64,000 nucleotides of DNA, from the NCBI RefSeq assembly GCF_001039355.2, contig NW_019775569.1, positions 81,299 through 145,298 on the forward strand, read 5' to 3'. Every line of letters begins with the position of its first letter. Positions within the stretch are counted from its first letter, which is position 1. Positions 48,001-59,676 of this stretch are shown here, piece by piece. The notes below the pieces were generated by a model that saw only the letters and a program-made list of their open reading frames with translations, made no database searches and had not been told where the DNA came from. The DNA is from Lingula anatina. Lineage: Eukaryota; Brachiopoda; Lingulata; Lingulida; Lingulidae. A program made the position numbers and the translations under genes.

Positions 48001-48822
48001 AAGCGCCTTAAATGAGGACTGATTGCCAAATTAAATGAACCAATAACCTTTAAAAATTCACGTGGCAATCTTGAATTAACGGCGAAAGTCAGTGTTGACG
48101 AGAATTCGTTGTGATTAAAATTCGAGAATTCAAAAACTGACACGCATCGTGTCTGGAGCTTAGGGTAAAGCAAAGGGAGAGACGATCTAAAACTAAAACA
48201 ACACACGTGAAAGTGGTATTAAATTTTCTTATTCTACAATAAATTAAAAAATAGGATAAATTTTATTATTTCTAAACGCTAAATTTCACGCTCAAATTCA
48301 TGCGGTCAAATGTGAATATGTCGACTTACCTAGCAAAAGGACACACACCTCTCGAGCGGACTCGTATTTGGCCTGGAGACATTCAAAGCCATGGGGTCCG
48401 ACCGGCTTGAATTTAGAACATTCGGCAAAACACCCCTGCCTGGTTGTGTTGGATTCGTGGAAAAGACCAGGTAGATTGGCATATTGTAGATATTGGTCGG
48501 TGGCGGTGATGACACCTGGGTAAAAAAGGAATTATGTCTGATTTCGTTTACAAAGGCAAACTTCTTTTTGGGTAATTTTGTATGACAGTTAGGTGATTAC
48601 ACAATTTTAGGAAAATTATTCTTTCCCTACTAGTACTAGCCATCTTAGGTTAAAGAAAAATTACAAAAAAAAAAATTACAAACTTTGGATGCGACGCCAT
48701 TTGATAGGATTGTGGAAACAACAAAAAAACAAATATCATTCTTAGTTAAGTGAATATTTAAATTTTTATCATTACTTACCAAATAAGCTGACAGCAACAA
48801 TTAAATGGTAGTCAATCAGCAT
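42439..48822 (-). CDS. Secreted PAN-EGF-ALK-type glycine-rich protein, 404 aa (complete copy)
   Basis: Exons (minus): 48822-48780, 48515-48330, 44625-44500, 43742-43575, 43325-43242, 43046-42439. Every internal junction is phase 1 and GT-AG, 1,215 nt in total. Layout: signal peptide [22 protein letters not shown]/apple-like segment with Cys43, 47, 60 and 72; one calcium-binding EGF, residues about 77-118 (Cys81, 88, 92, 101, 103, 116; Asn94 in the hydroxylation consensus); then to residue 404 a glycine-rich domain with the order seen in the ectodomain of ALK/LTK receptors ([45 protein letters not shown], Gly runs, [22 protein letters not shown], ending [10 protein letters not shown]). There is no transmembrane segment or kinase, so it should be secreted. 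Function is unknown; a ligand-binding or matrix role is only a guess. The 3.7-kb second intron could hide a further phase 1-1 exon. Confidence 0.85.
45075..45425. repeat. Direct repeat, 196-bp period
   Basis: TCACGAAAATTGGCAG...CCGTCATTTTGGTTTAAAT...GCTTTATCAACGA at 45075 recurs at 45271 with about 15-20 percent difference by eye. Confidence 0.75.
45891..46562 (+). pseudogene. Possible decayed Pro/Cys-rich coding sequence
   Basis: Three overlapping plus-strand frames are open in turn (45891-46181, 45977-46240, 46203-46562), and G+C is above the flanks. One frame reads [30 protein letters not shown] and GHCSPSC before a stop, then resumes as [19 protein letters not shown]. The mix of composition bias and stops suggests a broken gene or retrocopy inside intron 2 of the glycine-rich gene. 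No family is recognised. Confidence 0.3.
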
Positions 48823-48902
48823 CTTAATGTTCTGATCTGCGAGAGTTATTTGGCTTGAAGGGTTTGAAGTTATTTGACCGATTCAGCGCAAACGTTTAAT
48901 TG

Positions 48903-48911
48903 TTTTATATA
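48903..48911 (-). promoter_or_regulatory. TATA box of the glycine-rich protein gene
   Basis: TATATAAAA on the minus strand, 81-89 bases upstream of the ATG at 48822, a normal spacing for a short leader. It is conserved in the other allele at 55582-55590, although the leader itself carries a small indel between alleles. Confidence 0.6.
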
Positions 48912-49073
48912 CACTGAAATGTCTTAAGTGTTGGCAACACAGATCGATATATAGAAAAATACCCGTTTACGGATAATTAATTAGGCATATTCTAATGTCT
49001 CTCTTTCTGTTAGTCAATGTACCGTACCTATCACAATCTTCGATCGAACATGCACCTGGTCATTTGCCACGAA

Positions 49074-49135
49074 CATTAACAGAATAAAAGATGGAATGCC
49101 ATCTTACCAGTGCCTTGTAATGTTTCACCGGGTTG
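49074..49135 (+). pseudogene. Fragment of the SUZ12 last exon
   Basis: CATTAACAGAATAAAAGATG is identical to SUZ12 33043-33062. The following bases (CATCTTA-CAGTGC, TTCACC) still align through and beyond the SUZ12 stop, but the stop is altered. The allelic copy is at about 55746-55808. Confidence 0.55.
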
Positions 49136-50077
49136 TAGCAGGATAGTGATCGATTATCACATCATATCACTTATTCCCCGCCTGTTTTTTATCACATGGG
49201 TCACCTGAGCAGGGAGGACAAATTTTCAGTCTTTTCTCATTTTAGCTGCATTTAAGATATTGTAACCCTTTATTATCATCCAAATTCCGAAAAGAGAAAT
49301 TTGAGAAACCGATTGTTCAGTTTTTACCCTAAAATCGCGATTATGGTGTCAACCGTAAGATGACATATGTGTAAATGTTAATTAATTTAGTCACTGCACA
49401 CTGAGGATTCATTTATTACCCTTAAGCATGTATGTTAGGCAGTATATAAGTAAGGAGTTTTGGGCGAAGGGTGACAATATCGTTTAACAATGTCTGATAT
49501 TCAGACAAACTATTTTGGCAATTTATTTACTGGTAGTAATTTAACAATGACTTGTACATGAAACATTTTCACAACATAACATAATATTGGCTTACCTGCA
49601 ATTTTAGGGAGGTATATGGTGGGGGGGGGGGGGAGGATAATACAGAAGCACCCTGATTTTTCCTGCAGTTGCACATCTTGTGTGTGTTTGGGTCGCTGAT
49701 TTCTTATGCCGCAGAAAGATCCACGGTTTTTCAGTTCCATATGTCGGGATTCATTCACTAATAATATGGACAAATTCGATAACGTTGGCGAAATCGGATA
49801 AAACACTGGGCGAAACATTGTCTCGGCTGCAAAATTTAGACCCTTTTTCGCGCTCGTGGAAAACGTCCTCCTTTTGGAACGTTTTAGATAGAGGGCCTAT
49901 CTGAATTGGAGTAGTTATTAAAGTAACTGTACACTGAAATGAAAAGGAATATGAAGGATTGTTTGATACTGTCGTTCTCACATGTGAGGTTGCACTGCGG
50001 TTGGTCTGGTGAACAAGCAATGTAATGCACACTGCTATTGCCCGCCTGGCACATAGTGTTTTTCACTCCCAAGGACT

Positions 50078-50636
50078 TCGAGGTGAGCTTTGTACAGGTA
50101 TACAGTGAATTTATCTATTTATTTCATTATTATTTTTTTTATTGGGGGGGGGGGGGGGTTACATAGCAAAGCAACATGGAATTTTTCTGCAAGAAACAGC
50201 GTCTTCGTTAGCTTACGGCCTCCCGTTAATTTTAAGTTTTAAGTTTTAATTTAATTAATTTTAGTTAATTAAGTTTTGAGTAACCCGCTTCGAATACAGG
50301 TGAAGTAAGTGAATGATTGCTTAATCAGCAATTGTTCAGTAACGGTAACTACGTGAAACCGGTCCTGACTCATAATTCTCACTCTGCAGTGAACAAAGTA
50401 GATTCGTCAGTATTGTGTTAGGTGTGACACCATTGTGTTATTAAAAGATGTGAATGCAAGTAATCTCTTCACCATGACGATGCAACTCCAACACGACCAT
50501 ATTGATTATTTTTAATTGGCAGGTATATTTGTGAAACAAAAATATTCCAGCAACCCACTGCCATTTCTGTATCAATTGTACAGTGTTTGTTATATATTTT
50601 TATTGCAATAAATTTCCAGTTTTTGCAAAAAAAGTT
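50078..50636 (+). repeat. Copy of SUZ12 3'-flank sequence
   Basis: GAGCTTTGTACAGGTATACA, GAGTAACCCGCTTCGAATAC, GTGTTAGGTGTGACACCATT and TTATATATTTTTATTG followed by AATAAA occur in the same order as at 34508-35505 downstream of SUZ12. The allelic copy is at 56547-57059. A poly-G tract at 50141-50158 interrupts it. Confidence 0.7.
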
Positions 50637-50639
50637 TGT

Positions 50640-51824
50640 GACTAATGCTTTACATATCAGTTTGCACCACCACATTTCCACAAATGTATATCTCCATTTG
50701 AATAAATAAGACAAAAACAAGCTTACAGGAGTGCCTTTCCAACGTATCAAGATGTCTTTAAATCATTTTCGTTACATTCATACATATTTGATAGTAGTGA
50801 GTCATTTATCTTCGCCCTTATAACTTTCTGGAATATGGCAGCAGCTTGGTGTAGAGATATTTTCCAGCATACCAGCATGTTCAATTTCTGAATCAGTGGC
50901 TTTTACAACTACTCAAGATCTCTTAACAGAGAGCTAGCCCAATGAATCATCCCCATACCACACCATACTCCTTCTTGTCACATTTTAAAAATAAAATAAG
51001 TGCAAAGTATGACATTTTTTCCATTCAGCTGCACTGGGGGTGGGGGTTTCTTCTGTGTTACTATTATTATTTTTCATAACAAACAAAAATTAAATAAGAA
51101 AAACCCTTTATTTTACACATCACCAAAGTCACTGGCATACATTTGACAAAAAGCAAAATGCTGCTTGGTATTAAGGTAATTATACTTTTTCCATAAAAAC
51201 AGAGCTGTTCAGCGCAAATATTGGATGCCACTGGATGTCAAGAAAAGATACACTGAGGGCATCACTGCCCTAAACTGTCAACAGCAAAAGATAACAGGAA
51301 ATTTTATCTTTATATAGATATGGAATACAATTTAGTCCAGGGTTCACAAGCAATCAATTTAGTGGATTGAACCTGTAAGATGACTTGTGATTTGTAGGCA
51401 TAAACCTAATGGAATGTCATTCTGTGATATTCATTATATAAGAACATGACTGAGATCTAGATGAGCTATCAAACATTCTAGTTAAACTGAACTCTATTAA
51501 TGTGTTTTTTTAAAAATCTATCATATAACTATCAAATAAAGTACCAAAGACTATGATAACACCAAATTTCACCAACAAAACACTGATAAGCATCTCTAAA
51601 GGAACCCACAGAAGAAACTGTCAGAACAGTTTACATGCTTAATTTACCAACAGCACTGCATAACCAATACATTAAGAATTACATGAGCACATTAACAGCA
51701 TGTCATAGTGCAACAACCTCCCAACATAAAGAACAATCCTATGTGCAGGTGAGCATGGCAAAGCACATGATACACTATAAATAATTCAGTCCTCCCACTT
51801 CCCTTCTTGTTGTTTCTCAAGTAT

Positions 51825-51863
<39 letters not shown>

Positions 51864-53213
51864 TTTGAACACTGCATGAGAAGTAGTTATCAGCCATATA
51901 CCTTTCTTAAGATTCTTTGCTTATATTGCACACGTTTTTTTTAATTGAGAAAATAAAAGGAAATCTCGAATTGGAAGTTTGCGTACAGACATAACTCCCT
52001 ATTTGCTCATATATTTGTTATACACAAAGAAACTGGTGAAAAAAAAAATAAATGCCACTGGTTTCTAAGGATAGTGTTAAAATTTTGATCTGAACTAGCT
52101 ATGGTCACTAACTGAAACCCAAATTAAAATTAAACCACACTAACTCTGTCCAAACACCTTAACTTTCACTCTTGTAAACAGTTATTATATGCAAGATAAC
52201 ATAAGGCATAACATATGTTCATAACATTATACCCACTGTTAAATCCTCACACATTTAAAATGAATATGGCCACATTTCCCTTTCAAATAAAACAAATACA
52301 GTAAGAAAGTGTTAAATATTAAGTCATACACTGCCTCCACTAATTTAAGAATAGCTGAAAGTGAATAAACTTGTATGTTAAAAACTCAGGAAATTGATTA
52401 TGTCTAACTTGATGTGGGAACAAGGAAGCTCAATTACTAATTCTAAAACTAGAGAGTACTCTAAGACCATATGGAGAAGATAACTACTGAATGATACAAC
52501 CAACAAAACTTCTAAAATCTGTCCACCCTGAAAGTGATCAAAATTTTGTGGAATAATACTTGAGATTTCTTGTCCACTAACAAAAACAAATAAATAAATA
52601 GATAAATAAAAATAAAAAAAAAACACTTCACTGGCAGAAGTAATCAGTTGTTACTGTTATTGAATTTATTTGACTTGACATATTGGTTGTGAGTGATTGT
52701 GCTGGAAGTGATTGTGCTAGATGTGACAGCCTTCCCCAAAAAGAAGATTTTACCTCCAGCTCATCACATTTCTGAAGTATGAAAATAATGGGAGGAGAAT
52801 CACAATACTGAACTCCAATAAATAAAGGATAGCCATAAAACACTGTTATCATTATCATGTTATCATATCATTATCATTAAAGAACGCTGCCTCCTTTTCT
52901 GGAATAAAATATTGATGCCCTTGTGTTGCATTTTATAATTTATACTTTTCATTTATATAATTCAGATGTATTTGAATTTTTAGAATTTTAAAGCTTCCAG
53001 ATCAATAAATACTACATAATTCCAAAAAGATAAAAAAATAAATATTTGGTCTGACACTAGATTTCAAGCATCAAGATAATTTGCCATATTTTCTCTTGTT
53101 TACAAGTGAACATTGTCAAAACAGATGTCCAACCTTTAAGATGAAACTAATCACAGTAAAACAAGAAAAGTTAAATATCTCTAAGGAGCAAAAAGCGTTC
53201 CAGAATTCTCTGG
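50640..53213. other. 3' flank of the TGN38-like gene, no gene seen
   Basis: AT-rich, with a (TTTA)n tract at 51823-51866. Several minus-strand AATAAA sites exist (for example near 51105), which fits a long 3' untranslated region, but none is decisive. Duplicated as 57061-59643. Confidence 0.4.
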
Positions 53214-53214
53214 N

Positions 53215-56200
53215 CCTCCTTGTGTACCCAATACACCAGCCCCCTCAGGATCTAGCTCTAACCCAATCATCATAGACTGCTAACTTACCTTTAACCCAGC
53301 ACGAACTGTAACGACTATCAGCATTCCGTAAATCTCCAATGATGTACAGTCCGTGATTTGTTTCATAATGTATAGTTCACATATTTGTTACCATAAATTC
53401 AAAATCCAATGGCTACATTTTAAAGGAACGGTTTGGAACTGCTACTACCAGAATGAACTATGCCACACTGGAAGTGTTCATGCATATTTTAATGTACTTA
53501 AAATAACTGTGCACATTCAGGACTTAACTCTATACTGCGATGGACAAGCTATACAGTAATTGAACTCTGGCATATTCATGGATCTCTTTTATATTTCACC
53601 GTCTCTTTGCGTTCAGGACTGCGCAAATTGTACTTACAGTTGCATCCAGTGTTAGCCACCGTAAAAGCTTAATCCATTGATTATTTTCTTTTACTATGAT
53701 CGAAATGTTTTTCGCTTAATTCTTAGTTGTTCATGTTATTAATATTATTTGATACGATAGCCTTATTGTGCTGTTATGCCTTTGCCAGGAGGCAAATCTT
53801 TCATCGCCGGAAGGTCATATGCCACGGGGTTTCATAACGTTTAAAATGAAAATTTTGAGTTTAAAAAAAACCCTCTCTAATATACCGAGTGCTCTATAAC
53901 CCCGTGCACTGTATAGCTGTACCTTATGACCATCTTTGTATTTAACTTGTGAAGTCACGTTTTATTTCTAAGGCGTGTCAATTAGTTATGGAAATTTGGA
54001 CATTGATACCTTATGTTAATTAAGCAAAAACAACGACCTGCCTCTTGCAGCACATTAAACATAGTAAGGTGAAGATATTAGCTGCATGACGCAGATGATC
54101 TGTGTATCCAATCTCATGTAATCCAGCGTTTGGGTATGATGATTTCACGCATTGTCCATGCAATCAGCATGTTCACTAAGTAAAATTTTCGGTATCTGGA
54201 TGATTATAAAGGGTTAAAATAACATTAAGCTCAAGTGCTAAAACGGAGGATCAGCAATTCGTAAGAGCAGTTGCTTCAGGATTGAAAGTAACACTTAGAA
54301 ATTTGTAAGCTGCACTTCAGAAAGAAAATAAACGTATATATTCCGAGAACTTGACTCATTTCATCCATAGTTACGAAGCCAAAAACCCCGTAACAAATAT
54401 ATTGTACCTCTTCTTTCGAATTGAACAAGTTCTTTCTGTCCAACACATCCTAATCGTAAATAAGTTTATTCAGCTATCAAGTTAAATTGATGATGTAAAG
54501 GCAAAGTTCAATACGGTTTCAAATGCAGTTGTAATGTTATCACGATGCGCCCTATAACAGTAGACCCAAATCTTCAAATACCATCGACCAAAACAACTGA
54601 GTTGAAATACATTAAAGGAAAGTATCATGGACGTACATGTACAGATAATACTGTTTTCAAGGTACTGAAAAAAGACTTGTAAGCAAAGTGAAGCGCCTTA
54701 TATGAGGACTGATTGCCAAATTAAATGAACCAATAACCTTTAAAAATTCACGTGGCAATCTTGAATTAACGGCGAAAGTCAGTGTTGACGAGAATTCGTT
54801 GTGATTAAAATTCGAGAATTCAAAAACTGACACGCATCGTGTCTGGAGCTTAGGGTAAAGCAAAGGGAGAGACGATCTAAAACTAAAACAACACACGTGA
54901 AAGTGGTATTAAATTTTCTTATTCTACAATAAATTAAAAAATAGGATAAATTTTATTATTTCTAAACGCTAAATTTCTTGCTCAAATTCATGCGGTCAAA
55001 CGTGAATAAGTCGACTTACCTAGCAAAAGGACACACACCTCTCGAGCGGACTCGTATTTGGCCTGGAGACATTCAAAGCCATGGGGTCCGACCGGCTTGA
55101 ATTTAGAACATTCGGCAAAGCACCCCTGCCTGGTTGTGTTGGATTCGTGGAAAAGACCAGGTAGATTGGCATATTGTAGATATTGGTCGGTGGCGGTGAT
55201 GACACCTGGATAAAAAAAGTTATATCTGATTTCGTTTACAAAAGCAAACTTCTTTTTGGGTAATTTTGTATGACAGTTAGGTGATTACACAATTTTAGGA
55301 AAATTCTTTTTTCCCTACTAGTACTAGCCATCTTAGGTTAAAGAAAAATTACAAAAAAATTCCAAACTTTGGATGCGACGCCATTTGATAGGATTGTAGA
55401 AACAACAAAAAAAAAAACAAATATCATTCTTAGTTAAGTGAACATTCAAATTTTTATCATTACTTACCAAATAAGCTGACAGCAACAATTAAATGGTAGT
55501 CAATCAGCATCTTAATGTTCTGATCTGCGAGAGTTATTTGGCTTGAAGGGCATTGACCGATTCAGCGCAAACGTTTGATTGTTTTATATACACTGAAATG
55601 TCTTAAGTGTTGGCAACACGGATCGATATATAGAAAATATCCATTTACGGATAATTAATTAGGCATACTCTAATTTCGCTCCTTCTGTTAGTCAATTTAC
55701 CTATCAAAATCTTCGATCGAACATGCACCTGGTCATTTGCCACGAACATTAACAGAATAAAAGATGGAATGCGATTTTACCAGTGCCTTCTAATGTTTCA
55801 CCGGGTTGTAACAGGATTGTGATAAATTATCACATCGTATGATTATTTCACTCATATCACTGATTTCCCGCCTGTGGGTCACGTGAGCGGGAGTATAAAT
55901 TTTCAATATCTTTTCTAATTTTATTTGTGGTAACTTTAAACAATGTCTCTGCTATTCAGACAAATTATTTTGACAATTTATTTACTGGTACTACATATAA
56001 TTTAACGATGACTTGCACATAAATCTTTTGTCACCAAACTTAATTTTGATTAACCTGAAAAATTAGGGAGGTATAGGGTGGCTGAGTGGGGGGCGGGGAG
56101 GATGATTCGGAAGTACCTTTATTTTGTCCTGCAGTTGCACATCTTGAATGTGTTTGGGTCGCTGATATATTATGCGGCAGAAGGATGCTCGATTTTTCAA

Positions 56201-59200
56201 TTCCACAAGCCAGGATTCATTCACTGATAAAATGGCATATTCGATAAAGTTGGCGAAATCGGACAAAACACTGGGCGAAACATTGTTTTGGCTGCACAAT
56301 TTAGGCCCTGTTGCACGCTCGTGGAAAACGTACTTCTTTTTGGAACGTTTTAGATAGAGGGCCTATCTGAACTGGAGTAGTTATTAAAGAAACTGTACAT
56401 TGAAATGAAAAGGAAGATGAAGGATTGTTTGATACTGTCGTTCTCACATGTCTGATTGCACTGTGGTTGGTCTCGTGAACTAGTGTAATGTAATGCAAAT
56501 TGCTATTGCCCGCCTGGCATATAGTGGTTTTAACTCCCAAGGACCTCGAGGTGAACTTTGTACAGGCATACGGTGACCGATGAATTGATTTTTTTTTTTT
56601 TTTTTTTTTTTTTTTGGTTTTACATAGTAAAGCAATATGGAATTTTATGCAAGATACAGCGTCTTCGTTAGCATACGGCCTCTCGTTAATTTGTTTTGAG
56701 TAACCCGCTTCGAATACAGGTGAATTAAGTGAATGATTGTTTAATCAGCAATTGTTAAGTAACGGTAACTATGTGAAACCGGTCCTGACTCATATTTCTC
56801 ACTCTGCAGTGAACAAAGTAGATGCGTCAGTATTGTGTTAGGTGTGACACCATTGTGTTATTAAAAGATGTGAATGCAAGTATATAATCTCTTCTTCATG
56901 ACGATGTAACTCCAACACGACCATATTGATTATTTGTAATCGGCAGGTAAATATTTCTGAAACAAAAATATTCCAGCAACCCACTGCCATTTCCGCAACA
57001 ATTGTACTGAGTTTGTTATATATTTTTATTGAAATAAATTTCCAGTTTTTGCAAAAAAAGTATGTGACTAATGCTTTTACATATCAGTTTGCACCACCAC
57101 ATTTCCACAAAAGTGTATCTCCATTTGAATAAATAAGACAAAAACAAGCTTACAGGAGTGCCTTTCCAACGTATCAAGATGCCTTTAAATCATTTTCATT
57201 ACATTCATACATATTTGATAGTAGTGAGTCATTTATCTTCGCCCTTATAACTTTCTGGAATATGGCAGCAGCTTGGTGTAGAGATATTTTCCAGCATACC
57301 AGCATGTTCAATTTCTGAATCAGTGGCTTTTACAATTACTCAAGATCTCTTAACAGAGAGCTAGCCCAATGAATCATCCCCATACCACACCATACTCCCT
57401 CTTGTCACATTTTAAAAATAAAATAAGTGCAAAGTATGACATTTTTTCCATTCAGCTGCACTGGGGGTGGGGGTTTCTTCTGTGTTACTATTATTTTTTT
57501 TCATAACAAACAAAAATTAAATAAGAAAAACCCTTTATTTTACACATCACCAAAGTCACTGGCATACATTTGACAAAAAGCAAAATGCTGCTTGATATTA
57601 AGGTAATTATAAATTTTCCATAAAAAGAGAGCTGTTCAACGCAAATAATGGATGCCACTGGATGTCAAGAAAAGATACACTGAGGGCATCACTGCCCTAA
57701 ACTGTCAACAGCAAAAGATAACAGGAAATTAAATCTTTATATAGATATGGAATACAATTTAGTCCAGGGTTCACAAGCAATCAATTTAGTGGATATAACC
57801 TGTAAGATGACTTGTGATTTGTAGGCATAAACCTAATGGAATGTCATTCTGTGATATTCATTATATAAGAACATGACTGAGATCTATATGAGCTTTCAAA
57901 CATTCTAGTTAAACTGAACTCTATTGATGTGTTTTTTTAAAAATCTATCATATAACTATTAAATAGAGTACCAATGACTATGATAACACCAAATTTCACC
58001 AACAAAACACTGATAAGCATCTCTAAAGGAACTCACAGAAGAAACTTTCAGAACAGTTTACATGCTTTGTTTACCAACAGCACTGCATAACCAATATATA
58101 AGAATTACATGAGCACATTAACAGCATGTCATAGTGCAACACCCTCCCAACATAAAGAACAAGCCTATGTGCAAGAGAGCATGGCAAAGCATATGATACA
58201 CTATAAATACTTCAGTCCTCCCACTTCCCTTCTTGTTGTTTCTGAAGTATTTATTTATTTACTTATTTACTTATTTATTTATTTATTTGAACACTGCATG
58301 TGAAGTAGCGATCAGCCATATACCTTTCTTAAGATTCTTTGCTTATATTGCACACATAATTTTTTTAAAATTGAGAAAATAAAAGGAAATCTCAAATTGA
58401 AAGTTTGCGTACAGACATAACTCCCTATTTGCTCATATATTTGTTATACACAAAGAAACTGGTGAAAAAAAAATAAATGCCACTGGTTTCTAAGGATAGT
58501 GTTAAAATTTTGATCTGAACTAGCTATGGTCACTAACTGAAACCCAAATTAAAATTAAACCACACTAACTCTGTCCAAACACCTTAACTTTCACTCTTGT
58601 AAACAGTTATTATATGCAAGATAACATAAGGCATAACATATGTTCATAACATTATACCCACTGATAAATCCTCACACATTTAAAATGAATATGGCCACAT
58701 TTCCCTTTCAAATAAAACAAATACAGTAAGAAAGTGTTAAATATTAAGTCATACACTGCCTCCACTGACTTAAGAATAGCTGAAAGTGAATAAACTTGCA
58801 TGTTAAAAACTCAGGAAATTGATTATGTTTATCTTGATGTGGGAACAAGGAAGCTCAATTACTAATTCTAAAACTAGAGAGTACTATAAGACCATATGGA
58901 GAAGATAACTACTGAATGATACAACCAACAAAACTTCTAAAATCTGTCCACCCTGAAAATGATCAAAATTTTGTGGAATAATACTTGAGATTTCTTGTCC
59001 ACTAACAAACACAAATAAATAAATAGATAAATAAAAAAAAAAAAAAAAAAAAAACTTCACTGGCAGAAGTAATCAGTTATTACTGTATTGAATTTATTTG
59101 ACTTGACATATTGGTTGTGAGTGACGTGATTGTGCTGAAAGTGATTGTGCTAGATGTGACAGCCTTCCCCAAAAAGAAGATTTTACCTCCAATTCATCAC

Positions 59201-59643
59201 ATTTCTGAAGTATGAAAATAATGGGAGGAGAATCACAATACTGAACTCCAATAAATAAAGGATAGCCATAAAACACTGTTATCATTATCATGTTATCATA
59301 TCATTATCATTAAAGAACGCTGCCTCCTTTTCTGGAATAAAATATTGATGCCCTTGTGTTGCATTTTATAATTTATACTTTTCATTTATATAATTCAGAT
59401 GTATTTGAATTTTTAGAATTTTAAAGCTTCCAGATCAATAAATACTACATAATTCCAAAAAGATAAAAAAATAAATATTTGGTCTGACACTAGATTTCAA
59501 GCATCAAGATAATTTGCCATATTTTCTCTTGTTTACAAGTGAACATTGTCAAAACAGATGACCAACCTTTAAGATGAAACTAATCACAGTAAAACAAGAA
59601 AAGTTAAATATCTCTAAGGAGCAAAAAGCGTTCCAGAATTCTC
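53215..59643. repeat. Contig overlap 3, right copy (allelic to 46503-53213)
   Basis: Starts immediately after the N at 53214. Similarity to the left copy ends at 59643, exactly where the left contig stops. Unique sequence follows. Confidence 0.92.
55020..55510 (-). CDS. Signal-peptide and PAN exons of the glycine-rich gene (allele 2, partial)
   Basis: Exons 55510-55468 and 55205-55020 (minus) are the same lengths (43 and 186 nt) and phases as 48822-48780 and 48515-48330 and are nearly identical. No EGF or glycine-rich exons follow on this contig, because it begins at 53215 inside intron 2. It is therefore an allelic duplicate created by the assembly. Confidence 0.85.
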
Positions 59644-59676
59644 TTGGGAAAGTTAACTTATGGACAGGTGATACAG

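Larger units (their letters stand above)
46503..53213. repeat. Contig overlap 3, left copy (allelic to 53215-59643)
   Basis: Collinear with 53215-59643 from CTCGTGTACCCAACA to CCAGAATTCTCT, with SNPs and indels. Includes the PAN and signal-peptide exons and their promoter. Confidence 0.92.

Noticed and set aside
38134-48822. Tandem duplication of the glycine-rich gene
   Set aside because: Similarity covers introns and intergenic DNA equally, starts and stops at single-N joins, and exon lengths are identical. Unmerged alleles explain it better.
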